Counted from the stretch's first letter, positions 9,258-17,842 are shown. The stretch is 64,000 nucleotides of DNA from Pseudomonas fluorescens (GCF_001623525.1 NZ_CP015225.1:6708501-6772500); one strand, 5' to 3'. Program-made: numbers and translations. Notes: generated by a model from the sequence alone, not told the origin.

Positions 9258-10738
9258 GCTTGGCTGACCAGTTTGATGACCTGTTCATACATGTTTTGCT
9301 TGCCCTCGTAACCAATGGTCGGGGTAATGTCGTTTTGCGAAATACCAATTTCTTCAATCGATTCCGTGGGGAAGTGAGCCCTGTCGAATACTTCATGAAG
9401 GTTCGAGTTCACCCCGTTGGGGAGCCAGACCTCAGGACCGGTTTCGTCGATGCGTGCCTTGGCAATAATGAATCGATAGCTTTCATGGGGTCGCAGCGTC
9501 AGTGATTTCCAATCGCTGTTGTGCCCGTCCGTATAGTTGCGCCGCAGGTAGACGGTCTGTTCGAAGTCTTCGGTATTCAGCACTTGAGCGTGCAGCGACA
9601 CGATATCCCCATGCCACTCGAACTTGCGTTTCTCGTAAGCGCTCAGCGCCTCCTCTCGCAGCTCGACAGGAACGTTCGCCTGGTGTTCGCCCAGCAGTTT
9701 GAAATGCGCATCGTGCCCGCATTGAGAGCAGCAACCCTTGCTGTCCAGCCCGATGATTTCAGCGTTCAAACCATAGCGGGTGACGAGCAGGGCGTTACAG
9801 TTGTTGCAACTGGTGTTGGTGCCCTCAACGTCATTCACGTTGCCCAGATAGACATGCTCTACGCCCATGCTCCGAGCAACGTCCCGAGCCTTCAGCAACC
9901 GGTCCACGGGGGTACGGATGCTGTTGCTCATTTTGTAATCGGGATGGAACCTGACGAAGTGCAACGGCACATTCGGGCCCAGCTCATCCAATACCCACTG
10001 GCTGATTTTCCGGGCCGTTTCCTCGTCGTCGCTGATGTCGGTCACCATCAAGGTGCTGACCTCGACATATTTGCCGGCGTCGTAGACCTTCTTGATTCCC
10101 GCCAGGACTGGCTCTACCCAGCCGGTGGTGACCTTGCGGTAGTATTCCGGGGAAATAGATTTCAGCGAAATCGAGAAAATATCGATGACCGGCAGTAATT
10201 CATCAATGGCTTCTTCACTGATAAAGAACGCCGATTTATATAGGTTGATCAGGCCCGCTTCCTTGGCCAGCCTTGCCGTGTCGAGGATGAACTCATGCCA
10301 GACAACGGGATCGTTATACGTCCAGGAAATGACGCGTATTCCGTGCTTGAGTGCGGTTTCCACAACTTGTTCAGGGGTGTAGTAGTAAACGTCTTTGTCG
10401 GTGACGTACTTGGCCTGCGAGGTCTTCCAGTTGTGGCAATAACCGCAGTTGAGCATGCAACCGATATTGCCCAGGGACAGGATCCGCTCTCCAGGGGCAA
10501 AGTGGAAAACGGCTTCGGTCTCAATCGTTTCTTCCGTGCTGTGAACACCTTTGCCGTAGTTCAATGTAACGAGTCTGCCGCCTCGGTTCCCGCGCACTTT
10601 GCAAAAACCTACCTTGCCCTCCTGTATGACACAGTTTCGCGGGGAAAGATGACACTTGACGACGCCCCCCGGGAGTATTTCTTCCAGTTTTGCCGGGCTG
10701 CTTTCCAAGGTCCAGTTTTTATTTTTTGTAGTGTCCAT
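9254..10738 (-). CDS. AmrS-like radical SAM enzyme with extra C-terminal domain
   Basis: 494 residues. The iron-sulfur cluster motif is CMLNCGYC (Cys-x3-Cys-x2-Cys) in the context LGNIGCMLNCGYCHNW. Upstream are HLSPRNCVIQEGKVGFCKVR and the glycine-rich stretch characteristic of the AmmeMemoRadiSam system enzyme AmrS. A second cysteine set, TSCNNCNALLVTRYG and KGCCSQCGHD, matches the AmrS C-terminal CxxC pairs. About 130 further residues, from roughly residue 365, are not part of typical AmrS proteins of about 340 residues; they look beta-rich. No AMMECR1 or Memo gene is nearby. I start at ATG 10738, where GGAG lies eight bases upstream. The chemistry is unknown. Confidence 0.87.
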   Translation of the reverse strand: MDTTKNKNWTLESSPAKLEEILPGGVVKCHLSPRNCVIQEGKVGFCKVRGNRGGRLVTLNYGKGVHSTEETIETEAVFHFAPGERILSLGNIGCMLNCGYCHNWKTSQAKYVTDKDVYYYTPEQVVETALKHGIRVISWTYNDPVVWHEFILDTARLAKEAGLINLYKSAFFISEEAIDELLPVIDIFSISLKSISPEYYRKVTTGWVEPVLAGIKKVYDAGKYVEVSTLMVTDISDDEETARKISQWVLDELGPNVPLHFVRFHPDYKMSNSIRTPVDRLLKARDVARSMGVEHVYLGNVNDVEGTNTSCNNCNALLVTRYGLNAEIIGLDSKGCCSQCGHDAHFKLLGEHQANVPVELREEALSAYEKRKFEWHGDIVSLHAQVLNTEDFEQTVYLRRNYTDGHNSDWKSLTLRPHESYRFIIAKARIDETGPEVWLPNGVNSNLHEVFDRAHFPTESIEEIGISQNDITPTIGYEGKQNMYEQVIKLVSQA

Positions 10739-10841
10739 CTTTCTCACTCCTCATCACGGAAGTTGTTATCAATATCATCGGTTGAAAAAAATCGAGGCGA
10801 AACAATCCCGCTGCCATGGATGGCAACTATCTTTATGGGTG

Positions 10842-11555
10842 TTAGTAGGCGGATGAAGCGCGAATCAATCCATAGTTCTTGAGAGAAAAGCGCTTGGCAT
10901 TCATGTTCATGAAGGGTTGAATAAGCGGGCCGATCACCAGCAGGAATGCGATCGTTCCCACGCCGAACGGGCCGCCTAAAAGCCATCCGCCCGAAAAGAT
11001 GCCGATTTCAATGATCATTTTGGCTTTGGTGAATGACCAGCCCCACTTGGAAACCATGGTCAGGACCACGAGGTCCATGATTCTGATTCCAATACCGCTC
11101 ATGATGATCAGCGCGGAGGAGTAGGCACATAACACCAGTCCCGTCGCCAATAACATGTACTCATTCATTCTCGCGATCAAATACTCTCCGAGCCCCAACC
11201 CTGACCAGAGATCAATCAACAGGCCGGTCAGCGTTGTTGTAATAAAGGGACTTATCGGCGGGTATTTTTTGTTCCAGAGCATCCACCATGTCAGGAAGAA
11301 GAGCGACACGATAGCCGAACAAATGCCCATGCCGAGCATAAGTATTTTATCGATGGAAATGATCAAGACGTCTAATGGGTCGGTACCCAGTTGGCTGATG
11401 ATGAAGCACTTGGCGCCCAGTGAAAAGAAACCGACACCCGTCAAGTACATCAGGAGCTGGTCCTTCTTGAAGTGGCGAAAACTTAGTACTTGCGTGCCAA
11501 TGTACTGAGCGAATGAGTATGACTTTTTTCCACACTTTATCTTCTCATCTTCCAT
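10842..11555 (-). CDS. YczE/YitT-like integral membrane protein
   Basis: 237 residues with five or six hydrophobic segments. The conserved features of the YczE/YyaS family are present: GVGFFSLGAKCFIISQLGTD then PLDVLIISI, GLLIDLWSGLG, and GGPFGVGTIAFLLVIGPLIQ. The N terminus carries a charged cytoplasmic tail. The family's function is unsettled; some members lie beside peptide or amino-acid biosynthesis genes. It is the first gene of cluster A, 103 bases ahead of the radical SAM gene, and is divergent from the Lrp-type regulator. Confidence 0.8.
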   Translation of the reverse strand: MEDEKIKCGKKSYSFAQYIGTQVLSFRHFKKDQLLMYLTGVGFFSLGAKCFIISQLGTDPLDVLIISIDKILMLGMGICSAIVSLFFLTWWMLWNKKYPPISPFITTTLTGLLIDLWSGLGLGEYLIARMNEYMLLATGLVLCAYSSALIIMSGIGIRIMDLVVLTMVSKWGWSFTKAKMIIEIGIFSGGWLLGGPFGVGTIAFLLVIGPLIQPFMNMNAKRFSLKNYGLIRASSAY

Positions 11556-11685
11556 GCGAGCACCATCCCTGGAGAGAATATTTTATTATGAGTGCGTCAC
11601 GCTAAAGAGCAGGGCTATTGATTGCCCTCAGGCTTTCAGGCTGGAAATAGACTAGCGCTCTGCTTTATTTTGGTGCATGCTTTTT

Positions 11686-11713
11686 TTAATGAAAAACGCG
11701 GGCTTTTCATTAA
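11686..11713. promoter_or_regulatory. Inverted-repeat operator in front of the Lrp-type gene
   Basis: TTAATGAAAA (11686-11695) and TTTTCATTAA (11704-11713) form a perfect 10-base inverted repeat with an 8-base centre. It ends four bases before a -10-like TATACT (11718-11723) and 30 bases before the regulator's ATG, covering the -35 position. That placement suits autorepression and control of the divergent cluster A genes. Regulator binding is inference. Confidence 0.65.
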
Positions 11714-11743
11714 AATTTATACTTTTAACCGGGGAAAACGCAC

Positions 11744-12175
11744 ATGGATCGTATAGACGTCAAAATCCTGGGTAAGGTACAGGACTGTGGTCGCATTTCC
11801 ATCACAGAGCTTTCCAAGCACGCAGGTCTTTCTATTCCTGCCACCAATGACAGGTTGCGCAAACTTGAAGACTCAGGGGTCATCAAGGGCTATCACGCTC
11901 AGTTAGATCCAACCAAACTGGGGTACGGCATATCAGCTGTCGTCGGCATCACCACCCTCAAGCCGGCGAAATCCAAATTAATAGCAACGCTCACCGACAT
12001 ACCTGAAGTCGTTGAATGCCTGCACATCACGGGAAACGATTCCTATCTGATCCGGATCTACGCCAGATCCATGGCTGAAATCGAGGACATCATTGCGAAA
12101 ATCAACGCATACGGAGAGACGCGTACCAGCATTGTCCTGTCCATTCCCATCGAGAGAAGAAAGCTCGCCCCGTGA
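11744..12175 (+). CDS. Lrp/AsnC family transcriptional regulator
   Basis: 143 residues, a normal length. It begins directly with the family helix-turn-helix (MDRIDVKILGKVQDCGRISI, then LSIPATNDRLRKLEDSGVIK). The C-terminal RAM ligand-binding domain includes VEVV-like VVECLHITGNDSYLIRIYA. Lrp-type proteins form dimers to octamers and sense amino acids. The gene is divergent from the YczE/radical SAM/PLP cluster and has a perfect inverted repeat in its own promoter, so local control of cluster A by an amino-acid ligand is the natural reading (inference). GGGGA lies upstream of the ATG. Confidence 0.92.
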   Translation: MDRIDVKILGKVQDCGRISITELSKHAGLSIPATNDRLRKLEDSGVIKGYHAQLDPTKLGYGISAVVGITTLKPAKSKLIATLTDIPEVVECLHITGNDSYLIRIYARSMAEIEDIIAKINAYGETRTSIVLSIPIERRKLAP

Positions 12176-12248
12176 GTCAGGGCGCCTGTCAGGCAGGGGC
12201 GGGGAGTGCTCGATCGACGAGGTCGCTCCCCGGCCATGGGCGTCCGGT

Positions 12249-13442
12249 CTAGCTCTGGCACGGGTGGGGATGCTTCTGTGGCCAGCGAGACATCCACACG
12301 AGTAATAGCATCATGGCGGCGGGGCAGAGGGTGACCGCCAGTAAACCGATGTGCAAATCCGAATGCGCTGAAATAATTCCCACAAGCCATGGAATCAGAC
12401 TGCATCCGGCATTACCCGAGGCTGTCAGTACAGAGAACATGGTTGCTCCACCTTGAGGGTAGGCATCTGCGGTAATGGCGAGCATCGTGGGCCATAGGCA
12501 ACTGCCTGAGAACCCTGCGGCGATGGCAGCGGTTAACGCCAATGCGGGGCTGGGGGTGAAGCTGATCACGAAAAACAGGACGACGGTCACGGCGCAGCAG
12601 CCTAGCATCAGTGAAACGGCGGGTATCCGTTCTTGCAGCAGAGCGGCAGCCATGCGCCCGAGGGCCATGCCCACTGAAAAACCGGCGAGCGCAAACCCCC
12701 CCACTTCTTTCGAGTAGCCCAATCCTTGTTCAGCGAAGGCGGGCAGCCATTGAGACAGTCCCGTTTCCGTAGCTCCTCCTAGAAAGATGGCGATCATGCA
12801 GGCGATGAAATAGGGTTGTCTGATAAGCGCGGGCATGGATTCGCGTTGCACGTGCTCCTGTATCAGCGGTGGCAGGGGCAATCGCAGGAACAATAGAAAG
12901 GTTGCAAGCGGGGCAATGATCAAGCCCAAGGCGACCATGCGCCAGGAAATGTCCCATCTCAGCGCGATGCTTGCGATCAGCACGGCACTTACCGCGCCAA
13001 TGCAGAAATACGAATGCAGCCAGTTCATGGCGGCGCTTCGGCGCTCGGGTTGCAGGGCTGCGACAATAGGGCTGAGTATCATATCCAGCACACCCGCACC
13101 GAAACCCATGATGGCAACCGCGAAGAGCAGGAAGGTATAGGAAGGGGCAAAAGCCACAAGGGCCAGACCTGCTGAAGTGGTCATCAGCCCAAAGAGAATG
13201 ATCCGCCTGGCGTCCCCTCGGTCTGCCAATGGCCCGGTGATCAGAATGGCCACTATAAAGCTGAGGAACATGACCGCCGGAATCCGTCCCAGTTGCTCCG
13301 TGGTCAGCCCTGACGAGGGGCCAAAGGCATCACTGAACGTCGTCAGGTACACCGGCAGGAAGTTGAGTGCCATGGCCAGGCACAGCATGGCTGCATAACA
13401 AGCGTAAAGCGCGTGTCGATGGGGATTGGGCGCAGACAGCAT
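12249..13442 (-). CDS. MFS transporter, sugar-type (FucP-like branch)
   Basis: 397 residues with twelve predicted membrane helices. SSGLTTEQLGRIPAVMFLSF and the loop GPLADRGDARRIILFG fit the MFS branch with FucP-like sugar porters. NWLHSYFCIGAV and AAGFSGSCLWPTMLAI are also branch-like. I use the ATG at 13442, which lies 20 bases after the DUF1349 stop; the longer frame to 13499 would overlap that gene. It is the last gene of cluster B and probably exports or imports its product or substrate. Confidence 0.85.
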   Translation of the reverse strand: MLSAPNPHRHALYACYAAMLCLAMALNFLPVYLTTFSDAFGPSSGLTTEQLGRIPAVMFLSFIVAILITGPLADRGDARRIILFGLMTTSAGLALVAFAPSYTFLLFAVAIMGFGAGVLDMILSPIVAALQPERRSAAMNWLHSYFCIGAVSAVLIASIALRWDISWRMVALGLIIAPLATFLLFLRLPLPPLIQEHVQRESMPALIRQPYFIACMIAIFLGGATETGLSQWLPAFAEQGLGYSKEVGGFALAGFSVGMALGRMAAALLQERIPAVSLMLGCCAVTVVLFFVISFTPSPALALTAAIAAGFSGSCLWPTMLAITADAYPQGGATMFSVLTASGNAGCSLIPWLVGIISAHSDLHIGLLAVTLCPAAMMLLLVWMSRWPQKHPHPCQS

Positions 13443-13462
13443 CAGGTATAAAACTCTTGAAA

Positions 13463-14065
13463 TTAGAAACGTGGGGCGCCGTGCGCTTTCCAACAGCATT
13501 CAGTCCATTCAATCTCTGAAAAATGAGCTGCGAAAGATGAATCGCCCGGGCTACTGGCAAAGAACCCGAACCGGACGAGTTCTTCTGCATGGAGCAGGTG
13601 GAACATACGCATCATGCAGAACTGTGTCCCGTCAACCGAGTTTTCCAGAAGGAAGTCGCTGCCTCTTCGGCTCAGGCGGTAATACATGGTCTGGGTGACG
13701 CGATCGAAATCAGCCATGGACCAGTCTGAAAAACCATTGTTGGTCACGACAGAGAACAGCTGCTGGAAACCATTGTTCTGGTATTCGATGCCGCTTTTCA
13801 TCCAGTGGTTTTTATCTTGGTAGATAAACAGGCCGCATTGGTCAAAGTAGGTACTTGAGGCAAAAGATACCTTGGCCTTCAATGTCCAGTATTGTTCCTC
13901 GCTGGCAACCACAATGGCCGGTGCATTGTCATACTCCAGGCCGTAATAGGTGCCTCGCCAGAAATCGGTGTCGGGTGTGGTGTGGATAATGATTTCCTGA
14001 TCGTTGATGGACGATCGCTCGGGGACGTTAATCCAGGTCCAGTCTGAAATACTCAGTTTTTTCAT
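13463..14065 (-). CDS. DUF1349 domain-containing protein
   Basis: 200 residues with no signal peptide. The whole protein is a concanavalin-like beta-sandwich of the DUF1349 family: TDFWRGTYYGLEYDNAP, YFDQCGLFIYQDKNHWMKSG then IEYQN, NGFSDWSM, and a late RFGFFASSP. Family members are thought to bind carbohydrate-like ligands, but no activity is established. It starts seven bases after the HAD gene within cluster B, so it may act on or bind the cluster's sugar-like intermediate (inference). Confidence 0.8.
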   Translation of the reverse strand: MKKLSISDWTWINVPERSSINDQEIIIHTTPDTDFWRGTYYGLEYDNAPAIVVASEEQYWTLKAKVSFASSTYFDQCGLFIYQDKNHWMKSGIEYQNNGFQQLFSVVTNNGFSDWSMADFDRVTQTMYYRLSRRGSDFLLENSVDGTQFCMMRMFHLLHAEELVRFGFFASSPGDSSFAAHFSEIEWTECCWKAHGAPRF

Positions 14066-14072
14066 GCTTTTA

Positions 14073-14723
14073 TTACCCGAAAAACCAGTGGTTTATTTCC
14101 CAGTGCTGGTGAACACGTAAATCCGCCGCGCTCAGGTCCTGCTGCCCTGAATTGGGGTTGAGCAAACCCGCGCAAAACATGCTGGCGGCTTTTGCTGCCG
14201 CCACACCATGAGCGGAGTCTTCAATCACCACACAGGATGACGGTGGGAGACCCAGGCGTTGGGTGGCCATGAGAAAGATCTCGGGATCTGGCTTGCTGTG
14301 CGTAACGTCATCGCCACACACGATCTCACTGAAAAAAAGCTGCAGCCCAGCGTTACGTAAAATCAGCTCAACGAGTGCTCGCGGTGAAGAAGAGGCGACT
14401 GCACAAGGTATTCCCGCTCTCTGTAATGCGCCGAGAAGTTCTGTCACGCCTGGCATGGGAGGCAGGGGGGCGGAACTCAATACTTCCATCAACTGCCGGT
14501 GATGCTCCGCCATGAGGCAGTCCAGATCTTCTGCAAGCCCGTATTCGGTTTTGATGGCGCTCCACATATGACGCTGCGTGGTGCCTACAAAACGAGACAG
14601 TTCTGCCTCATCAAGCACCACGCCATGGCGTGCATAGGAATGTCTTTCCTGTTTCATATAGACCGGCTCACTGTCCACCAGCACACCGTCCATATCGAAA
14701 ATGAACCCCTGGAAAGCCAGCAT
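14073..14723 (-). CDS. HAD-IA phosphatase, beta-phosphoglucomutase-like
   Basis: 216 residues. HAD motif I is FDMDGVLVDSEP with the nucleophilic and acid/base aspartates. Motif II serine is in CAVASSSPRA, the motif III lysine in THSKPDPEIF, and the motif IV acidic residue in CVVIEDSAHG. The cap domain (residues about 18-85) is of the small helical type. Such enzymes dephosphorylate sugar phosphates or ribityl/ribosyl phosphates. The ATG overlaps the stop of the reductase gene by one base (TGATG), so the pair is probably coupled. Confidence 0.87.
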   Translation of the reverse strand: MLAFQGFIFDMDGVLVDSEPVYMKQERHSYARHGVVLDEAELSRFVGTTQRHMWSAIKTEYGLAEDLDCLMAEHHRQLMEVLSSAPLPPMPGVTELLGALQRAGIPCAVASSSPRALVELILRNAGLQLFFSEIVCGDDVTHSKPDPEIFLMATQRLGLPPSSCVVIEDSAHGVAAAKAASMFCAGLLNPNSGQQDLSAADLRVHQHWEINHWFFG

Positions 14724-15397
14724 CAATGCGCACGCCGCTGTTGAGGGTCACGCTTGAAGTGCAGGAAGTTATAGTGTGAGCGTGCTTCAAACTCATGCAG
14801 CTTGAAGGCTTTGGTCATTTCAATGTCCTGGAATCCTTCGCCATCTATTAGCGTGGTAGTGTCTGAGCCGCCAATGATGATAGGCAATTGCATGAGCATG
14901 ATTTCGTCGACTAGATCAAGATTGAATACCTGCCAGTTCAGGTGGCCACCCCCTTCAACCATGATGTGATTTATTCCGCGAGCTTCAAGCATCGGGAAGA
15001 GCTGTTTGAAGTCGACTCGTGCGGTTCCTGCAAAAAGAACCTCTTTACCATGCGCGCGGATGTGCTCGACCATCTTGTGGTCACGTGCTTCTTCTGTCGT
15101 TGCGATGATAGTGTGTTCGGGAGAACTGAAAATTTTCGCAGAAGCTGGGAAGTTGAGCGATGTCGTAGGAATGATACGCACAGGATTACGACCGGACTCA
15201 TAGCGATTGGTCAATTGAGGATCGTCGGTGATAATCGTATTGCGACCGACCATGATGGCATCGACTTCACCGCGGAATTTATGAATGAAGCGCATGTCTT
15301 CATCGTCGAAATGCTGAAAAAGCGGTTTGCTGGAGGCTTCATTGCCGAGCGTCAGTTTGCCATCGATGGAAATCTGGCTGAATACAGTAACTTTCAT
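14723..15397 (-). CDS. RibD C-terminal-type reductase (archaeal-style pyrimidine reductase)
   Basis: 224 residues, made only of the dihydrofolate-reductase-like RibD C-terminal domain with no deaminase domain. Motifs: VFSQISIDGKLTLGNEASSK, GEVDAIMVGRNTIITDDPQL then NRYESGRNPVRII, and HIMVEGGGHLNWQVF. These match 2,5-diamino-6-ribosylamino-pyrimidinone 5'-phosphate reductases (ArfC/MJ0671 type) better than bacterial RibD. It would use NADPH to open a ribosyl to a ribityl phosphate, or reduce a related compound. Start at MKVTVFSQ, since the upstream extension runs into the alcohol dehydrogenase. With a HAD phosphatase following, it suggests a riboflavin-like side pathway (inference). Confidence 0.85.
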   Translation of the reverse strand: MKVTVFSQISIDGKLTLGNEASSKPLFQHFDDEDMRFIHKFRGEVDAIMVGRNTIITDDPQLTNRYESGRNPVRIIPTTSLNFPASAKIFSSPEHTIIATTEEARDHKMVEHIRAHGKEVLFAGTARVDFKQLFPMLEARGINHIMVEGGGHLNWQVFNLDLVDEIMLMQLPIIIGGSDTTTLIDGEGFQDIEMTKAFKLHEFEARSHYNFLHFKRDPQQRRAH

Positions 15398-15426
15398 AAG
15401 GGGTCTACTTGAAGGGCTGGTTAGCT

Positions 15427-16455
15427 TTAGCGTGACAAGTGCTTGGGATTGGGGGTGAAGACGCTTTTTATCGTGGGTGCGCAAGGATCATTCAACAAAC
15501 TGTCAAATGCTGTTGAATAAGCTTCAAGGGGATAACGGTGGGTGACTAGCTTTCCAAGTTCAGGAAGCCTGTGGGCAATGCGCAGCGCCCGGGGGAAGTG
15601 CTGGTTGTACTCGCCTGCGGCAATGATACTGATGGCATTGACCAAGAAGTGTTTTGCAGGGAGTGAATATTCATAATTCCCGTTGAATCCGAACAGGACA
15701 ATCCTGCCACCTCGGGCAACCCGGCTGGCGGCTGTCTCGAGCTGATTACCCACGGTATCGATGACAACATCGTATTTTTCCTGGTTTTGCCCAAGGCACT
15801 CAAGTTCCTCAGGGCGCACGATGTTCAAACCCAGGGAGTGTCCGAATTCGATTCGAAAGGTATTCAAATCGGTAGCACATGTATGGACGCCCATCGCGCG
15901 CAAAAGTAGTTGTGCGACCAGGCTCATGGGGCCCGATCCTAGAAGCAGCACACGTTCCCCCGCTTTGATGGAGGCTTGTTCAATGTTGTTCAAAATACAG
16001 GCTACGGGTTCAACCAAGACGGCTGTTTCCCAACTCATGTCGTCTGGGATGCAGTGTACAAAGCGCTCGCGTGTTATGAATCGCTCCGCAAATGTACCGT
16101 GCTTGTTGACGCCGGCGATGTCCAGGCCCGCATTTGAACCGCCATTGCATAGATGGGTTCTAGCGGCGTTGCAATGTTCGCAGTTACCGCAGTATTCGTT
16201 GGGGTCTATCACCACACGCATCCCTTTACGCGTGCGTTTGACGCCTGCCCCTACATTGACAACGACGCCGACCGCTTCGTGACCACGGACGATTCCCACC
16301 TGTCCCTCTTCACGCCCGGACAATACCGCCAGGTCTGTTCCGCAAATGCCGGAGAGTACAACGTCTATTTCTATACCATCGGCGGGTAGCGTTTCGGACA
16401 CTTCGTGACTCACCAAGCTCAACGTTCGTGTGCTCGCTAAACTGATTGCTTTCAT
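15427..16455 (-). CDS. Zinc-dependent alcohol dehydrogenase (MDR family)
   Basis: 342 residues. Catalytic zinc ligands are seen in SGICGTDLAVL (Cys), RGHEAVGVV (His-Glu) and the later LVEPVACIL (Glu). The structural-zinc loop has four cysteines in NEYCGNCEHCNAARTHLC. The nucleotide fold is VLLLGSGPMSLVAQLLLRAM. It resembles sorbitol, threonine and ribitol-phosphate-type dehydrogenases that oxidise secondary hydroxyls of polyols. It is the first gene of cluster B, followed after 29 bases by the reductase gene. The polyol or sugar substrate is unknown. Confidence 0.88.
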   Translation of the reverse strand: MKAISLASTRTLSLVSHEVSETLPADGIEIDVVLSGICGTDLAVLSGREEGQVGIVRGHEAVGVVVNVGAGVKRTRKGMRVVIDPNEYCGNCEHCNAARTHLCNGGSNAGLDIAGVNKHGTFAERFITRERFVHCIPDDMSWETAVLVEPVACILNNIEQASIKAGERVLLLGSGPMSLVAQLLLRAMGVHTCATDLNTFRIEFGHSLGLNIVRPEELECLGQNQEKYDVVIDTVGNQLETAASRVARGGRIVLFGFNGNYEYSLPAKHFLVNAISIIAAGEYNQHFPRALRIAHRLPELGKLVTHRYPLEAYSTAFDSLLNDPCAPTIKSVFTPNPKHLSR

Positions 16456-16778
16456 ATACCCATCAGCGCTCTATTCGATTTTTTTGGATGAAGCATGCCA
16501 ACTAGAGAACCCGCTCTGCTGTATCTGGAGCGGCCTACGGACGTGCAGCACGGTTCATCCATTTGGAAACGGCTGGCATTATGCAAGGCTGACAGAGTTG
16601 GTTTCAGTCGAAAAAGAATTACCGATAACGACACGATGATTCATGTTGTTTCAGCTTGGCCCGCCAGGCGCCGTAAAGACAGGCCACGCATGGTCTTTTC
16701 TAAGTTGGCAGGGGGGTGAATATTATTATTTGGACACAACTTGCGATGTGCAATTAATCAATAACGGTAACAAACCTT
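16456..16778. other. Intergenic stretch between cluster B and the AraC gene
   Basis: 323 bases that should carry the cluster B promoter on the - strand and the end of the araC-type transcript. Open frames here are short with no recognisable protein. It is AT-richer than the pilus locus. I see no clear terminator or operator. Confidence 0.5.
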
Positions 16779-17648
16779 TTACCCTTCAAGGCTGTGCACC
16801 AGGTTTTCAATCGCTTCCAGGGCGGCCTCATCCGGTGGCTCCGGTGTCGGATGTGCGTTGCGCATCTGGTATGCAAGACGGTATTCACTGGGCGTGCAAC
16901 TGGCATATTGCTTGAAGGCGCGAGCGAAGTAGGACGGGTCCTTGAAGCCGGCCTCGTAGCCGATGCTGGTGATGGGCATCTGGCTGTTATCGAGCAGTTC
17001 CTTGGCGAAGCTCATGCGTTTGTTCAGCACGTAGTCAGTGAAACCGAGGCCATTGGCTTCCTTGAACACCCGGCTGAAACGAAACGTCGTCATGCCACAG
17101 CGCTTGGCCAGGTCGCGCTGATCGATGCTTTCGCGAAAATGCTGGTCGATGTACAGCATGATGTGGCTGAGGGCCTGGTGCTTCTGGTGCCCGGCGGTCA
17201 GGCGAATGCTGTCCGGCAGGGTCGGGGAGTGGTCGATCTGCGAGGTCTTTCCTCGGCCATTGGTATTGCGACGCAACTCGCACAGTTGCACCACGGCCGT
17301 GAGGTAGCGCTTTTTCTCGGCGGCGGACAAGGGCAGCACCATGTATTCCCAGACGCTGGAGCGCATGGCCCACACCGCCAGCTCTTCGGAGTGCTGCACG
17401 GTGAACATGGTGATGGGCGTGCCAGGTACGGTTCGTTTGATCTCCAACAGGCGTCGCAGGCCCGGCGTGTCCGGGCGGTCGAAATGGATGCAGATCATGT
17501 CGACCTGTTCCGCACTGGGCAGCATGGCGTTTTTTGCCAGCGTGCAGTCGCACGTGTCCTGGAATTGGGAGACGAGTTCCTTGGTGGACCGATCGTGAGT
17601 CAGATCGAACCATAACAGCTTTGGTTTTTCAGTCAGACTTGGCGCCAT
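16779..17648 (-). CDS. AraC family regulator with degenerate receiver domain
   Basis: 289 residues from ATG 17648 (a GTG at 17699 would add 17). Residues about 10-125 fold like a response-regulator receiver (PKLLWFDLTHD, MICIHFDRPDTPG, ITMFTVQHSEE, YMVLPLS), but the acidic pair and the conserved lysine of the KP motif are missing, so phosphorylation is doubtful. The C-terminal 100 residues hold two helix-turn-helices: QRDLAKRCGMTTFRFSRVFK and SIGYEAGFKDPSYFARAFKQ. It is divergent from the two flp genes and is the best local candidate to control the Tad pilus (inference). Confidence 0.85.
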   Translation of the reverse strand: MAPSLTEKPKLLWFDLTHDRSTKELVSQFQDTCDCTLAKNAMLPSAEQVDMICIHFDRPDTPGLRRLLEIKRTVPGTPITMFTVQHSEELAVWAMRSSVWEYMVLPLSAAEKKRYLTAVVQLCELRRNTNGRGKTSQIDHSPTLPDSIRLTAGHQKHQALSHIMLYIDQHFRESIDQRDLAKRCGMTTFRFSRVFKEANGLGFTDYVLNKRMSFAKELLDNSQMPITSIGYEAGFKDPSYFARAFKQYASCTPSEYRLAYQMRNAHPTPEPPDEAALEAIENLVHSLEG

Positions 17649-17842
17649 AGGACGACTACCCAGAGGTTCTTCCTGCCCTTTAGCTAGCAGTATTGTCACA
17701 GTGCTATCACTTCGCCGAATAAATTTTTATAAAAAACCGATCTTTTAGCGCCGTCCCGCCACGAGACGCTCGCGAGCGCCCGTCTGCGCTGCGGTACGGA
17801 TGGATTTTCCGACCCAGCAGGCCCTTTCCCACCCGCCGCAAA

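Noticed and set aside
12199..12231. Hairpin between the Lrp-type and MFS genes as a terminator
   Set aside because: GGGGAG and CTCCCC can pair, but the loop is long and no T run follows on either strand. Not strong enough to call.
16456..16778. Small open frames upstream of the alcohol dehydrogenase gene
   Set aside because: Overlapping frames on both strands without start signals; treated as promoter region.
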